Shown in pieces: positions 1-10,989 of a stretch of DNA of 64,000 nucleotides (positions are counted from its first letter, which is position 1; every line of letters starts with the position of its first letter). Under the pieces are notes generated by a model. That model was not told the origin of the DNA. It saw only the letters and a program-made list of their open reading frames with translations, and ran no database searches. The translations under genes and the position numbers were made by a program. The stretch is from Petaurus breviceps papuanus (taxonomy: Eukaryota > Chordata > Mammalia > Diprotodontia > Petauridae). The stretch is taken from positions 15,622,983 through 15,686,982 of the forward strand of contig JAMXIF010000058.1 of NCBI GenBank assembly GCA_028583685.1, read 5' to 3'.

Positions 1-144
1 CAAGCCAGACAGATGTATGGTCAAACAACAATAATTGGTATGCTATGGAAATAATATAACATATCAAGAACATGTGATTTTGTTGGTGTGGGGATTCCCA
101 GTATAGGACTCTCTTCACCAAAGCAGATTGTAATGCATCTGGAG

Positions 145-812
145 ATTATATTTTTAGAAAGTTATCTGAGTCTCAGAGACGTTAAGTGACTTGTCCAAAT
201 TGTAAGCTGAGAACCAAACTCAGGATTTCCTGACTCTTAGTATAGTGCTCTCTCCATTGCACCACAGACTGTCTACCAGGGAGAAAAGAAGATTACCAAG
301 CATGCATATATTACGCTGGTTGTATAGATTCAATGACCAGGTTCCACAGTAAGCCATACACAGGAGTGAGAAAAGGGGTACAATCAGGTTGGTGAGAGTG
401 ATGAATGTCTGAAGTGGTAACAAGATCATAGTATTATAAGATTTAGAGTGGTAGAGGACAATGTGGTACTGGGGGAAAAAAATGGTTCTGGAATTGGATG
501 AACCTGGATTCAAATCCCACCTCTGCTACTTAATTCCTGTGTGACCTTAGGCAAGTCACTTATACACTTTGGTGCTCATCTATACAATAAGATGGTTGGA
601 TAAGATAGCCTCTGAGGTTTTCCAGGTCTAAATTTATGATTTTATTAATCTTAGAGATAATCTAATCTAAACCCCTCATTTTACAGGTAAAGAAATTGAC
701 ACTCAGATAAGATGATTTACTTATCTAAAGTCACACAGCTAGTCAAGGAATCATGTCCAGATCCTGTGACTCGAAATTTGGTGCTGTCTCCACTACAATA
801 TTCTGCCTCCTG
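145..812. repeat. three old MIR-like SINEs
   Basis: Three degraded CORE-SINE copies lie side by side: about 150-285 (minus), 480-640 (plus) and 650-812 (minus). The plus copy keeps the 'ggcaagtcactta' block. The minus copies keep the antisense 'aagtgacttg' and 'cattttacag' blocks. No flanking duplications survive, which fits great age. Positions 1-144 and 813-1000 show nothing recognisable. Confidence 0.6.
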
Positions 813-999
813 TCCGTGTATAAAGACAGGAACACAAAGAACAAAACCAAGGCTTAAGAGATCAGTGAGAGCCCAGGCAGTGGCCAGGACCCTGGACAGC
901 TCAGAAAGTATATTAGGTATCTGACCAAAGGTTTCTTTCTCTTTCATTTTAATCTCTTATCCCTTTGGTCACAGACTTATAATGTTTGGCCCTAGAAAA

Positions 1000-1530
1000 C
1001 TCTCTAGATTTTAAAGTGTCTGGGTCTTTTTAATCAGAGATCCATACTTTTGGGACATCAGATAACCCTTCAGCATCCATGTTGGCTAAGAGGACTTCTG
1101 GGCTGCCTATGAGAGATTTCACTATGTAATTACAGTAAACTCCAGTACTCAAATAACTCTGAGTTCACAGATGTGGGTACTCCCTCCAAGACTGCAGATC
1201 ATGACCATCCTAAGCAACTCCTTACTATATCTTTCCCCAAACCTACAATGGAAAGTCCACTTGTAGTGCTAGGATTTTTCTTGTTGTCCTTGACTGGATA
1301 GTAATGTAAAACATGGGTGGTTCATCAGTTACCCTCATCCATGATATGTGATCAGCCCATCTTGCTTTATGAGCATTCATTTCTCTGACAACATCTCTTA
1401 TGTTATTTCTCCTGCATGATTCCTCACTATGAGACACAAATTTGAAAGTCATTGTCCTCTCTTCTAGTATAAAGATGACCCAAGAGCAGAAGGGAGTGGG
1501 CAGAAAAGGAAGGTGGTATGGCATCCAAGT
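1000..1530 (-). mobile_element. RTE LINE, C-terminal fragment
   Basis: On the minus strand, 1524-1243 reads through a block of the type R-R-x-x-I-R-D-V followed by H-K-A-R-W-A-D-H-I-S-W-M-R. This resembles the C-terminal end of RTE-clade ORF2 proteins (I-R-D-A..K-I-R-W-A-G-H-V-M-R). Just downstream a second frame gives a Y-P-x-K-D-N-K-K-like stretch, as expected for the following W-x-P-R-D-x-K-R block. The fragment is decayed and the left edge is a guess. Confidence 0.5.
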
Positions 1531-1569
1531 AAATCTTGTACTTCATAACTTAGGCCAGTATTGTCCCCA

Positions 1570-1935
1570 TCTTGCTTCAGAGGTATCCTCAGCCTGTGAA
1601 CATGGCTAAAAATCTTGCCACTGACACAACACGTGTGACCTTGAACACATACACAGTCCTACACTTTCTTTTCCTCATCTATAATGAGGTCCCTTCCAGG
1701 TCTTGTTCTATGATCTTATTGTCTTAGGGATACTAGGAGACTAATTGAGAAGATCCCAAATCAGATAATACTGCTCTGAAATCAGAGGACAAGCGTTTGA
1801 AGTCTGCCTCTGACACTCTCTATGTAACCTTGGGTAAATCAATTGGCCTCCCTGAGCCTCAATTTCCTCATCTGTAGAATGGATGACCTCTGAAGTTCCT
1901 TCTGACTCTAGATCTATGGTTCTAGGATACTGATC
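1570..1935 (+). repeat. two MIR-like SINEs
   Basis: About 1570-1730 and 1780-1935 each run from a 'tgtgaccttg' or 'tgtaaccttg' block through 'ttcctcatct' to a 'gacctctgaagttcc'-type tail ending near 'ctagatctatgg'. That tail is shared with the copy near 3740-3790 in this window. Confidence 0.55.
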
Positions 1936-1984
1936 ATATCTGAAAAATGAGAGTATAAGAAGGGGATGGGGGATGAGAGTACCA

Positions 1985-2200
1985 GGGGAGCAGCTAGGTA
2001 GAGGAGACACCAGCAAGCACATGTTAAACACTCAGTACATACCAGGTGTTGTGCAAGCTTCTGGGGATGCCAAGAAAAGGCCAAAGCAGCCCCAGTCCTC
2101 TAAGAACTTATATTTTAATGGCAGAAATATCATGAACATAGATAGGTACCAAATAGATGGGAGGAAACCTTAGAAGACAAGGCACTAGCAGCTAACAGGC
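1985..2200 (-). mobile_element. L2 LINE 3' fragment
   Basis: The plus strand shows the antisense L2 3' end: 'cagtacataccaggtgttgt', then a 'tctggggatgcca' and 'cctctaagaactta' sequence. The same series recurs at about 20545, 24785, 31460 and 47165. Confidence 0.5.
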
Positions 2201-2289
2201 ATTTATTTGAAGAATGGACCAAACGCATTGTCTCCTCTGAAATCAGGCAGGTCTACTTTTAGACTGCTCAGTCACCCCCAGGAAAAAGA

Positions 2290-2800
2290 ACAAGACCTGT
2301 AGTGTGGCCAGATGAGCAGCAGACCTGGAGTCCAGGGGCCTGAATGTGAATCCTACCTCTCTGATACCTAGCCACTGTTTGATCATGTATAAATCTTGTC
2401 ACTGTGCTGAGGCTTAGTTTCCTCACCTTTGAAGTGGGGCTAATAATACCAGTTCTCCTGTCTACCTTACAGGAAGGTATTTTATAAACATTAAAGTTCT
2501 ATAGAAATGTGGAGTGATTATTATGAACAACCTTTAAAATGCTAATATTCTTTCCTCACATGTAAAGATGACCTACTCCATAAACCTAGTTTCTCTGGAA
2601 GCTGGGATCAGTAGCCTAATGGATAGAGTGTTGGACTTGGAATCAGAAAGATCTGTCCTGGGTTCAAAGCCTGACTCAGACACTTGCTAGATGTGTGGCC
2701 CTGGCCAAGTCACTTATCTGCTCTCAGCCTCACTTTCCTCATTCATTAAATGAAGAGGGGTGGACTAAATGACCTATGATATCCTTTCAGTTCATAATGC
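2290..2800 (+). repeat. two CORE-SINE copies
   Basis: The first (about 2300-2530) is MIR-like and continues past the core into 'attttataaacattaaag'. The second (about 2600-2800) begins 'gggatcagtagcctaatgga', carries 'ggttcaaagcctgactcaga' (a B-box-like stretch) and 'ggccaagtcactta'. It resembles the tRNA-derived marsupial SINEs but is more diverged than those near 17005 and 21851. Confidence 0.55.
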
Positions 2801-3595
2801 ATGTTTTTGTGACCAGATTGTGCTGAGATTTCTAAATTCCCTCACCCAAGGACCACCGTGCCTATCATCACCCCTCTGTGAAACCAGAAGCCAGCCAGAG
2901 CTGCAGCTGCAGTATTTGAGGTCTCTGGGGAAAGATAACATGTCTGTACATCAATGGAATATGCAAAGTCCTCCTGGGCAAATGACAAGGATAACATTCC
3001 AGGGGCACTAGTTTTTATTCACTTTACATGGTTGAAAAGAGAGATGCCCCTATTTTCTTTTTCCCCCAGAATTCAACAGACAGGTGCTAATTTGGTAAGT
3101 GTGAATTGGTTGGCTTCAGCTATATCTACCATCTGCCTACATGAACTAGTGAAGCCAGGGTGACTTGTAACTATGCCCAGTTCTCTTCACAAGGTCCTTC
3201 CATCCTTTTTAGATGAGTTTATCCTTTTCCTATTTTAAGAACAAGACCCATATACCAGGGCACTTCTGGAGGACTACCAAGAGCTAGAGCTGAAAGTGAT
3301 TAGATAAAGGCAAAGCAATCATGCAGACAAAACCTTATCTAGATGCCAAGAGAACAGAACTGGAGCCCTACTTCTGCTAGTGAACGGCTGTGTATCAGGG
3401 GATACCACACTCAACTCTTCTGAGCTTTTTCACCCATAACACTGATGTCATCATCCTCTCCCTAAAAGCAGGAAATATATAATTATATGCCCTTTTCTTC
3501 TGCTGACGCTTCTGTTGCTGGTAGTGGTGATGAGTATTATGGAAAGAACATTGGACTAACCTAGCCCTGTCTTTATTGCCAATCACTGTGTGATC
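2801..3595. other. single-copy DNA, no gene seen
   Basis: No repeat, RNA gene or convincing coding stretch was recognised. The last 60 bases look like the start of a SINE ('attggactaac ... tgtgtgatcttaag'). Confidence 0.4.
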
Positions 3596-3900
3596 TTAAG
3601 ACATGGAGTGTAGGGGACAGAGGACTGCCTCTAAAGTCAGAGGACCTGAGTTCAAACCTTACCATTGATACAACATGCATTACCTTGGAAAAGCCATTTT
3701 TCTCTCCACTTGTCTCATTTTCCTCATCTAGAAAATGATGAGGTTGAACTAGATGACCTCTGAATGGCCTTCAAGCTCTAGATCTATGGTCCTCTTATCC
3801 TATGATCTCCCTCAGCCTTAGCTGCCTTATCTGGCAAATAAGAGGCTTGAATGAGAAGGTCACTAAGGCCCTTTCAGCTCTAACATTCTATGATTCTGTA
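3596..3900 (+). repeat. MIR-like SINE plus second MIR tail
   Basis: About 3600-3795 is a full MIR-like copy with 'cagaggacctgagttcaaac' and a tail ending 'ctagatctatggtcctc'. About 3800-3900 repeats only the downstream half of such an element. It may be a second truncated insertion. Confidence 0.55.
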
Positions 3901-3965
3901 ATGGTGAGAATGAGGATTGGTCCCTAATCTTTTTATCTTACAACCATCATCAACTCTTCTCACTT

Positions 3966-6903
3966 AAGAAGGAAAAAGAATGGAAGGGTGGAGCCAAGAT
4001 GGAAGCATAGAAGCAGGAAAACTCCATATGCCCCCTCCATAACCACCTCAAATACCTATAAAAATGACTCTAAATAAACTTTAGGGCTACAGAACCCACA
4101 AAGTGACAGGGAGAAACAAACCTCTCACTGAAGACAGCCCAGCCTGGTGAGAAGAAGGGTCCATCACAGTATGCTGGGAGCAAAGCACAACCCAGCATGA
4201 GTCAGCAGTTTTAGCCTCAGGGCAGTCACAACCAGCCCCAGCTGGAGGGACTTTGGGAGAGGGGATCACCAGCAGCTGTGGAAGTTTCCAGAATTATCAA
4301 CCCATAAATGCCAAACACAAAGTGAGAGTTCAGTGTGGACTTTGTGGGGGTCCAGGAGTGCAGTCCGGCCTCTGCCCCTGAAGGGAGAAGTGGCTGAGTT
4401 ACAGTGGCCACCACTGTATGGCTGCTTCAGAGCTCCTGGCCTGCAAATTGTAGGGGGACTGAGCAACCAGTCTGAGGGGTAATTGCTCTTGCTTTAAACT
4501 GCTTGGATCTGGGTAGCTGTCTAGGCTGGAGGTCCTGGGGTGCATAACCAGTGTGCCAGAGCCACTGGAGGCTTCTGAGAGGGCACCCAACTAATAGCTT
4601 CAGCAGCTGCAAGAACCCCAGCGATTTGAGACAAATCTCTCCTCTCTAGAAGCAGAGTTCTACTGTGGCAAACAGCTCAAAAGTCAAATAATTGAGTGGC
4701 AGCATGAGCAAGCAAAAGAAGCAAAGCAAACACAGCAATCCAATTTTGGATTCCTTTTTGGGGGGACAAAAAGGATCAAAGCATGGAACAGGAAGAAGAC
4801 AATGAAATTAGAACTCCTACACCAAAAGCTTCCAAGAAAAATATGAACTGGTTACAGGGCAGAGAGAGCTTAAGAAGGATTTTGAAAAACAAATAAGAGA
4901 AGTGGAGGAAAAATTAGGAAGAGAAATGAGAATGATGCAAGAAAATCATGAAAAGAGAGTCAACAACCTGACTGAAGAAAATAACACCTTAAAAAATAGA
5001 CTAACTCAAATGGCAAAAGAGGTTCAAAAAGCCAATGAGGAGAAGAATGCCTTAAAAAGCCAAATTTGCCAGGTGGAAAAAGAATCTTAAAAGGTCACTG
5101 AAGAGAATCATTCCTTCAGAATTAGATTGGAACAAATGGAAGCTAGTGACTTTATGAGAAATCCAAATCCTATTAAACAGATCCAAACAAATGAAATAAT
5201 AGAAGGCAATGTGAAATATCTCATTGGAAAAACCACTGACCTGGAAAATAGATCTAAGAGAGATAATTTTAAAATTATTGGACTGCCTGAAAGCCATGAT
5301 CAAAAAAAAAACCTATAAATCATCCTTCAAGAAATTCTCAAGGAAAATTGTCCTGATGTTTTCAAACCAGAGGGCAAAATAGAGGTGGAAAGAATTCACT
5401 GATCACCTCTTGAAAAACATCCCAAAAATAAAACTCCGAGGAATATTATAGCCAGATTCCATAATTCCCAGATCAAGGAGAAAATATTACAAGCAGCCAA
5501 GGAGAAACAATTTGAATATTGTGGAAACACAATCAAGATAACACAGGATCTGGCAGCTTCTACACTGAGGGATCAAAGGGCTTGGAATATGATATTCCAG
5601 AGGTCAAAGGAGATGGGATTAAAACCAAGAATCACCTACCCAGCAAAATTGAGTACTATGTTTCAGAGGAAAATATGATCATTCAATGAAATAGAGAACT
5701 TTCAAGCATTCTTGATGAAAAAAAAACAGAGTTGAATAGAAAATTTGACATTCAGATACAAGAAACAAGAGAAGCATGAGAAGGTAAACAGGAAAAAGAA
5801 ATCATAAGGAACTTATCAAAGTCAAACTATTTACATTCCTACATGGAAAAACAATAATTGTAATTTATGAAGCTTTTCTCAGTATGAGAATAGTTGAAGA
5901 GAATATATATATATGTGTGTGTGTGTGTGTATACATACATGTATATGTCTATATAGGAGGGTATATGGGCATATGAATACATATGTGAGTGTGTGTATAT
6001 ATGTGTACAGGTATGCATAGACAGAGGGCACAGGACCAATTAAATAGGAAGGGATAATACTTAAAAGGTGAAATTGAGAGGCGATAGAAGAATATAATAA
6101 GAGGAGATGGGGAGAAACAGAATGGGGTAAATTATCTCATATAGAAGAGGTAAGGGAAAACTGTTACAATGGAGGGGGAGAACAGGAAGGCAAAAGGGAA
6201 TGAGTCAACCTTACTCTCGTTGAATTTGGCTTAGGGAGGGAATGACATACACGCTAAACAGGGTATCTTTCCCTACAGGAGAGTAGGGGGGAAGGGAATA
6301 AGAGGGGTGATGACAGAAAGAAGGTCAAGTTGGGGGGAGAGGGAAGTTGGAAGCACACACTTTTGAAAAGGAACAGGGTCAAAGTAGAGAATAGAACAAG
6401 TGGGGACAAGATAGGATGGAGGGAAATATAGTCAGTCTTTCACAATATATCCACTATGGAAATGTTTTGCATAGCCACACATGTACAACCTATACTGAAC
6501 TGCTTATCTTCCCAGTAAGGGTGGGTGACAAGGGAGGAAGGGAAAGATTCTGGAATTCAAGTTTTAAAATCAAATGCTTAAAAAATATATTATTATTATT
6601 TTTACATGCAACTGGGAAATAAGATATACAGGCACTGGGGTAAAGAGATCCATTTTGCCCTACTGGGAAGTCAGAGGGGAGATGGGGAAGGTTATAGGAG
6701 AGAGCAGATTGGGGGAGGGGTCATACAGTGGGATCACTGCTTTGGGGTGGTGGGTAGGGGAAAGATGGGGAGAAAATTTGTAACTCAAAATCTTGAGGAA
6801 ATGAATGATGTAAACTAAAAATAAACATAAAATTTAATTTAAAAAATTTAATTATATTTAAATCAAAAAAAGTTAAAAAAAAGAAAGAAAGAAAAGAAGG
6901 AAA
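3966..6903 (+). mobile_element. full-length HAL1-type (ORF1-only) L1 derivative
   Basis: The element opens at about 3976 with 'ggtggagccaagatgg', the start typical of marsupial L1-type 5' ends. It runs through a G/C-richer 5' region, a decayed L1 ORF1 (about 4704-5800) and a long purine-rich 3' region, and ends in an A-rich tail near 6840-6893. A 10-base match, AAGAAGGAAA, flanks it at 3966-3975 and 6894-6903 as a probable target-site duplication. No reverse transcriptase or endonuclease is encoded, and the length (about 2.9 kb) leaves no room for ORF2. This is the layout known for HAL1 'half-L1' elements, which must use L1 proteins in trans. A TA/TG microsatellite sits at 5902-5945, just after ORF1. 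Confidence 0.75.
4704..5800 (+). pseudogene. decayed L1 ORF1 protein gene of the HAL1 element
   Basis: The likely start is the ATG at 4704, which opens with Met-Ser-Lys-Gln-Lys-Lys as L1 ORF1 proteins tend to. A lysine/glutamate-rich coiled coil lies at about 4900-5130, with heptads such as VNNLTEENNTLKNRL. The RRM-like domain follows at about 5210-5480 and keeps NFKIIGLPES and a later NIIARFHNSQIKEKIL-like block. The C-terminal domain at about 5500-5680 keeps PRITYPAKLS. The reading is interrupted by several stops and shifts, so no ORF1 protein can be made. ORF1p is the RNA-binding chaperone of the L1 particle. Confidence 0.7.
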
Positions 6904-7735
6904 TAATAGAGAAATTTAACAAATGTTGAATTGAACTGAAATTAAGCTGATTTTATTTTACAGCTTCAGGAATTGAGACTTCTCTGTAAGAAGTTCACCG
7001 AGGGAAGAATAGCTTTTTTATCTACTGGTCTACTTTAGTAATGCCCAACTGTCTACCATCTCAGTGGCCAGGATTGATGATGTTTGTGTCTAAGGCAAAG
7101 ATGGTGAATGTGTCGCCTTTGGTCCAGCCATTTCTCAAGAAATATTTGCTCTCAGAAGAATCAGAAATGATGGATTAAGGAAATCAAATTGGAAGGAATA
7201 AGGAAATCTCTTTTTCTGGGAAAATGATAAATTTTCCTCTCTCCCTTTTCTCCTCTCCCCAGCCCCCACCAAATTTCTTCTTTCCACCAATATCAAAATT
7301 CAAAGCTTTGGCAATTGTATTTGATAGCTTCCAAATCCAAGTGCATTAGGAGATGTTAAGGTTTTGAATACTGCACCATCAAAAGAGCCAAGCCCATTCA
7401 TATACAGTGTGGCCCCTGACTCCTCTGTATCTTCTGAGTGCCTTTCACTAAGGAATTGGATGGAGCAGTCAAAGAGAAGATACTGGTGTTTTATAGTCAT
7501 GACTGAAGTTCAGGCTTGGGGAATCCATCAAACAACCCAGGGCATGATCCTGTAAGAGATACTACAAGCTCATCTCCCTATGGGTAGATCATGGCTTTGA
7601 ACTTCAAAAGCAGTAAAAATGGCTTAAAGGCTTATAGGCAACTTAGCATGCAGAGAAGACTGACATAAATAAGAGGAGCATAAATTCCCTGGGTGGAATG
7701 GGGCCTCCAGAGAGGTGGCAGTCCTACAGGGAGAG
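6904..7735. other. single-copy DNA, no gene seen
   Basis: No repeat family was recognised. A short open stretch near 7364-7555 (plus) has no splice signals or motifs that I could tie to a protein. Confidence 0.4.
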
Positions 7736-8135
7736 AGCAGTGGGTTGTCCAGACCAGGCTCTGATGCTAATTCTCCAGATGACCTTGAACAAGTGGCTCT
7801 ACTCTTCTGCTTCAGTTCCCTCATCTGTCAAGGGGAGATAGCAACACCTGTCCTTCTGACTTCTCAGCAAAGATAAAATAAGATAATAGATGATGACGTG
7901 CTTTTGAAAGTGGAAAAAAAGAAACCCATCATAAGCTATCAAATATCTATACTTCTTTGATGACTCTCCATGGCCTCAAGGTGACCTTGGGAATCTTAAA
8001 GGCAATGCATCCAGAAGGTAAGCTCTGAGAATATGGCATAGCAGAAGCACTGCATTTGGAGTGAGAAGATCCATGTAAGATGCTAGCTCAGCTACTACCT
8101 AGTCAAATGGCCTTAAGGAAGTCACTTAACCTGGA
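7736..8135 (+). repeat. two MIR-like SINE fragments
   Basis: About 7740-7880 keeps 'gatgaccttgaacaagtggc' and 'tccctcatctgtcaa'. About 8045-8135 keeps only the front half up to 'aagtcacttaacct'. Confidence 0.5.
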
Positions 8136-8194
8136 TAAGATGTGCTTTCATGCTCTATTCTACATTTCTATGAAAATTCATCCTAAGGACACCC

Positions 8195-8393
8195 GATACT
8201 AGAATTCTTTTTTTTTTTTTGCTTTTTGGAGGGGGGAAGGTAGGGCAATTGGGGTTAAGTGACTTACCCAAGGTCACACAGCAAGTTTTTGTGTTAAGCG
8301 TCTGAGGCTGCATTTGAATTCAAGTCCTCCTGACTCCAAGGCTGGTACTCTATTCACTGTATCACCTAGCTGCCCCCCAGATACCAGAATTCT
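8195..8393 (-). mobile_element. tRNA-derived marsupial SINE with target-site duplication
   Basis: A T-run (8208-8220) leads into the antisense SINE: 'caattggggttaagtgactt', 'tgaattcaagtcctcctgac' and 'cacctagctgcc'. The flanks GATACTAGAATTCT (8195-8208) and GATACCAGAATTCT (8380-8393) match at 13 of 14 bases, so this is a young insertion made by an L1-type mechanism. Confidence 0.85.
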
Positions 8394-8424
8394 AAGCAAA
8401 ATCTTTCTTAATTCTAGGAAAGGG

Positions 8425-8577
8425 TACATAGTATAGGACTTAGAGTACTGTACTTTGAGTCAGGAATACCTAGGTTCAAATCCCACCTAAGACATGACCT
8501 ATGTGATCTTGGCCAAGTTTATTTAACCTCCATGGGCTTTAGTTTTCTAACTAGCAAAGAATAATGTTGGACTAGAA
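8425..8577 (+). repeat. MIR-like SINE
   Basis: It keeps 'caggttcaaatcccaccta'-like and 'gtgatcttggccaag' blocks. It abuts the hAT element that starts at 8578. Confidence 0.5.
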
Positions 8578-8795
8578 CAGTGATTCTTAGCTTTTTTTGT
8601 GTTATGGATCCCTTTGGCAATGTGGTGAAGCCTGCAGACCTCTTCATAGAATCTTGTTTCTAAATAATTGAAAGAAATATTGAATATCAGTTAAAGGCCG
8701 TGAAAATAGAGGTGTATTTATTTCCCAACCAGTTTGATGGAATACCTGAAATCTATTCACAGTCTCCTTGGTAGATCATAAGTTAAGAACCCCTG
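8578..8795. mobile_element. non-autonomous hAT-type DNA transposon, copy 1
   Basis: The left end reads CAGTGATTCTTAGC and the right end GTTAAGAACCCCTG, which are imperfect inverted repeats. The interior 'gttatggatccctttggcaa' matches the copies at 30499-30690 and 32694-32907. It encodes nothing. No 8-bp duplication is clear here. Confidence 0.6.
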
Positions 8796-8834
8796 GACCT
8801 CTCTTAACACCCCCTCTCTGTTCCTACCAAGCTG

Positions 8835-9060
8835 GAAGAGAGGAACTAAAGCATAGTAGACAAAAGGCTAGTCTTCAGGGAGACCTGGGTTTGAGTCCTA
8901 CCCTAGCTATAAGAACAGAGGTTTACCACTTAATTTCTTGGTACCTTTGTATAAACTCTAAGACTATAAGTTGCAGACAAGCTGCTGATCAGCACTGGTG
9001 AAAAGTTCCCCCAGCATGTGCTCCCCATGCTGATGAAATCAAAGGTTCAGAACAAACAAG
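8835..9060 (+). repeat. divergent CORE-SINE
   Basis: It carries 'ggagacctgggtttgagtcc' and then a tail 'actataagttgcagacaagc' with 'ccccatgctgatgaaatca', unlike the usual MIR tail. The tail may define a separate marsupial SINE subfamily. Confidence 0.45.
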
Positions 9061-9234
9061 AAACACTCAAATCCTGGGTCAGGGGATGGACAGTTGTCCA
9101 AGACCCTAGTTACCTGAATTTGGAAAGGATCATCACTATAGTAATGACCATTAAAAGATGAATTTTGGGGCAACAACTTATGTAAACATTTACTAAAGCA
9201 TGAAGAGTTAGGAAACTATAGATGCTTAAAGTGT

Positions 9235-9420
9235 TTAATGATGCAATGGCAAGTGTAGAATGTAGAGTCCCAAGACCTCAGTTCATATTTCTGATTTTTC
9301 CATTTATGATCTATGGGAACTTAAGTAAGTACTTTAACCTCTCTAGTCTTCAGTTTCCTCATTTGCAGGAAAAAAAAGTGATTTTACAACCTCTAAAAAT
9401 TTTCCAGCTCTATATCACAG
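9235..9420 (+). repeat. MIR-like SINE
   Basis: It keeps 'cagttcatatttctga', 'cctctctagtcttcagtttc' and 'cctcatttgcagg', and ends near 'ttttccagctctat'. Confidence 0.5.
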
Positions 9421-9765
9421 AATCCTAAAATTCAGAGTTGGAAGGGACCTCGGCAGACCTTTAGTCCTACCAATACCTGAAATACATTCCTGCTATAACA
9501 TACTTGACAGTGTTTCAGTGAAAGGGAACCCATCATCAGGCAGCTCATTCCACTTCCCATTGTTAAGAAGTGGTTTTCCTGATATCAATCCTAAAGATCG
9601 ATAATCCCACTGAAGTGACTATGATACTGATATGAGGGTGCCCAGTCCATCACCTTTTCTGATGCCCTATGGAGAAATGGGCTTCACTCTTATTCCCTAA
9701 TGAAAAGCATCCAAAGAGGTTCTGCATCACTAGTCCTGTTACAGAAGGAGAAATCAGGGCAAAGA
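9421..9765 (-). mobile_element. L3/CR1 LINE 3' fragment
   Basis: The plus strand shows the antisense CR1-like 3' end: 'ttcagagttggaagggacct', 'cagctcattccactt' and 'agtggttttcctgatatca'. This matches the order of CR1 3' sequences known from birds and the mammalian L3 relics. Confidence 0.6.
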
Positions 9766-9814
9766 CAGGGAAAATAGTTTATTAATGTCAGCACATGAAA
9801 CATCAGGAAGAAAG

Positions 9815-9990
9815 CATTCTGGCTTTTGAGTCAGGGTATAAGGGTTCAAATTACAGCTTTGATATTTGCAACCTGGGCTACAAGAAGAAATGTCTCTGGG
9901 TTAACCTCACTTTCCTCATGTGGAGATGAAGGCTTTGGACTAAACAACTTCTAACTGCTTCCAGCTCTATGACCCTATGACATTTTATTC
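9815..9990 (+). repeat. MIR-like SINE
   Basis: It runs from 'gcattctggcttttgagtca' through 'cctcactttcctcatgtgg' to 'ttccagctctatgacccta'. Confidence 0.5.
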
Positions 9991-10985
9991 CAGGTGGATT
10001 CAAGCCAGATGAGGAAGTGTCTTGTGGCTAGGGGAAACTTCAGTATAGGGAGACACTGAGGCACATCTAAACTCTGGAGAATTAGTCAGCTGCAGGGGGT
10101 CGTTTCTGTTCCCAGACCCTTCTTTGACTCACACACATACACTCGTTCTAAGTCTGTTTTATACAATAAATAACACTGCTCTCAATCCTTTCTCTCCCAC
10201 TCCACAGAAGGAGGAATGTAATTATCAGTTGAGCTTATATCCCCTTAGTACTCAGAATGACTTCCCAGCACTCTCTTGGACTATTGGCAGAGTGCACCCA
10301 CATGGGATGTGCCCCAAACTGACTACCTGGACAAATGCTGCTCTCATCCAATGAACAAGCTATAAACATCAGCTGGTGTGGGCTTAGCTCTCCTTTCCCT
10401 GCTTCCCAAAGGCCCTGGGTTTACAGAGGGTTGTTCTCCCTGCTCTGCTGAAGGCTTTGTACACAACAAATAGTCATTTCCTGTGTTGGCTTTTGGATTT
10501 GTCTGCAGATACTGGCTCTCCTCACCTCAGCCATGAATCATGCATAACTCTTCTTCCCATTTCCCCTCCTTATCATTCCTTCAGCTCAGTGGTTTTACCA
10601 GTAGGGAGTGGTAAGAAGGCTTCATGGGGAGGTAGGGATCTCAAAGAGACAAGAAAGAAAGAACCCAATAAAACTCTGATGCCCACTTGCACAAGCCACA
10701 GGCCCAGAGCCCCCTTCCCTCCTTGTACCATTCCCTCTTAGTTCTTAACACTCTTCACTCTTGAGCCAGCTTATCAAAAATCCGCCAGACCAGAAAAAGA
10801 CATGACAGATAACTGAAGAATTTCCTTATCAATTTAGCCCAACTTTTCAGAATGAGGTAGTATTTTGTTTTGTTTTTACCAGACCCTTTGATACACACAC
10901 TCACACACATGTACTCACACACACGCACACACACTCACACATATTGATGATACACATATTAAACATGTAAACAAGGACATTGAAT
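9991..10985. other. single-copy DNA with a CA-rich microsatellite
   Basis: No coding or repeat homology was recognised up to 10890. An interrupted (AC)n microsatellite occupies 10892-10942. Confidence 0.4.
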
Positions 10986-10989
10986 TAAA

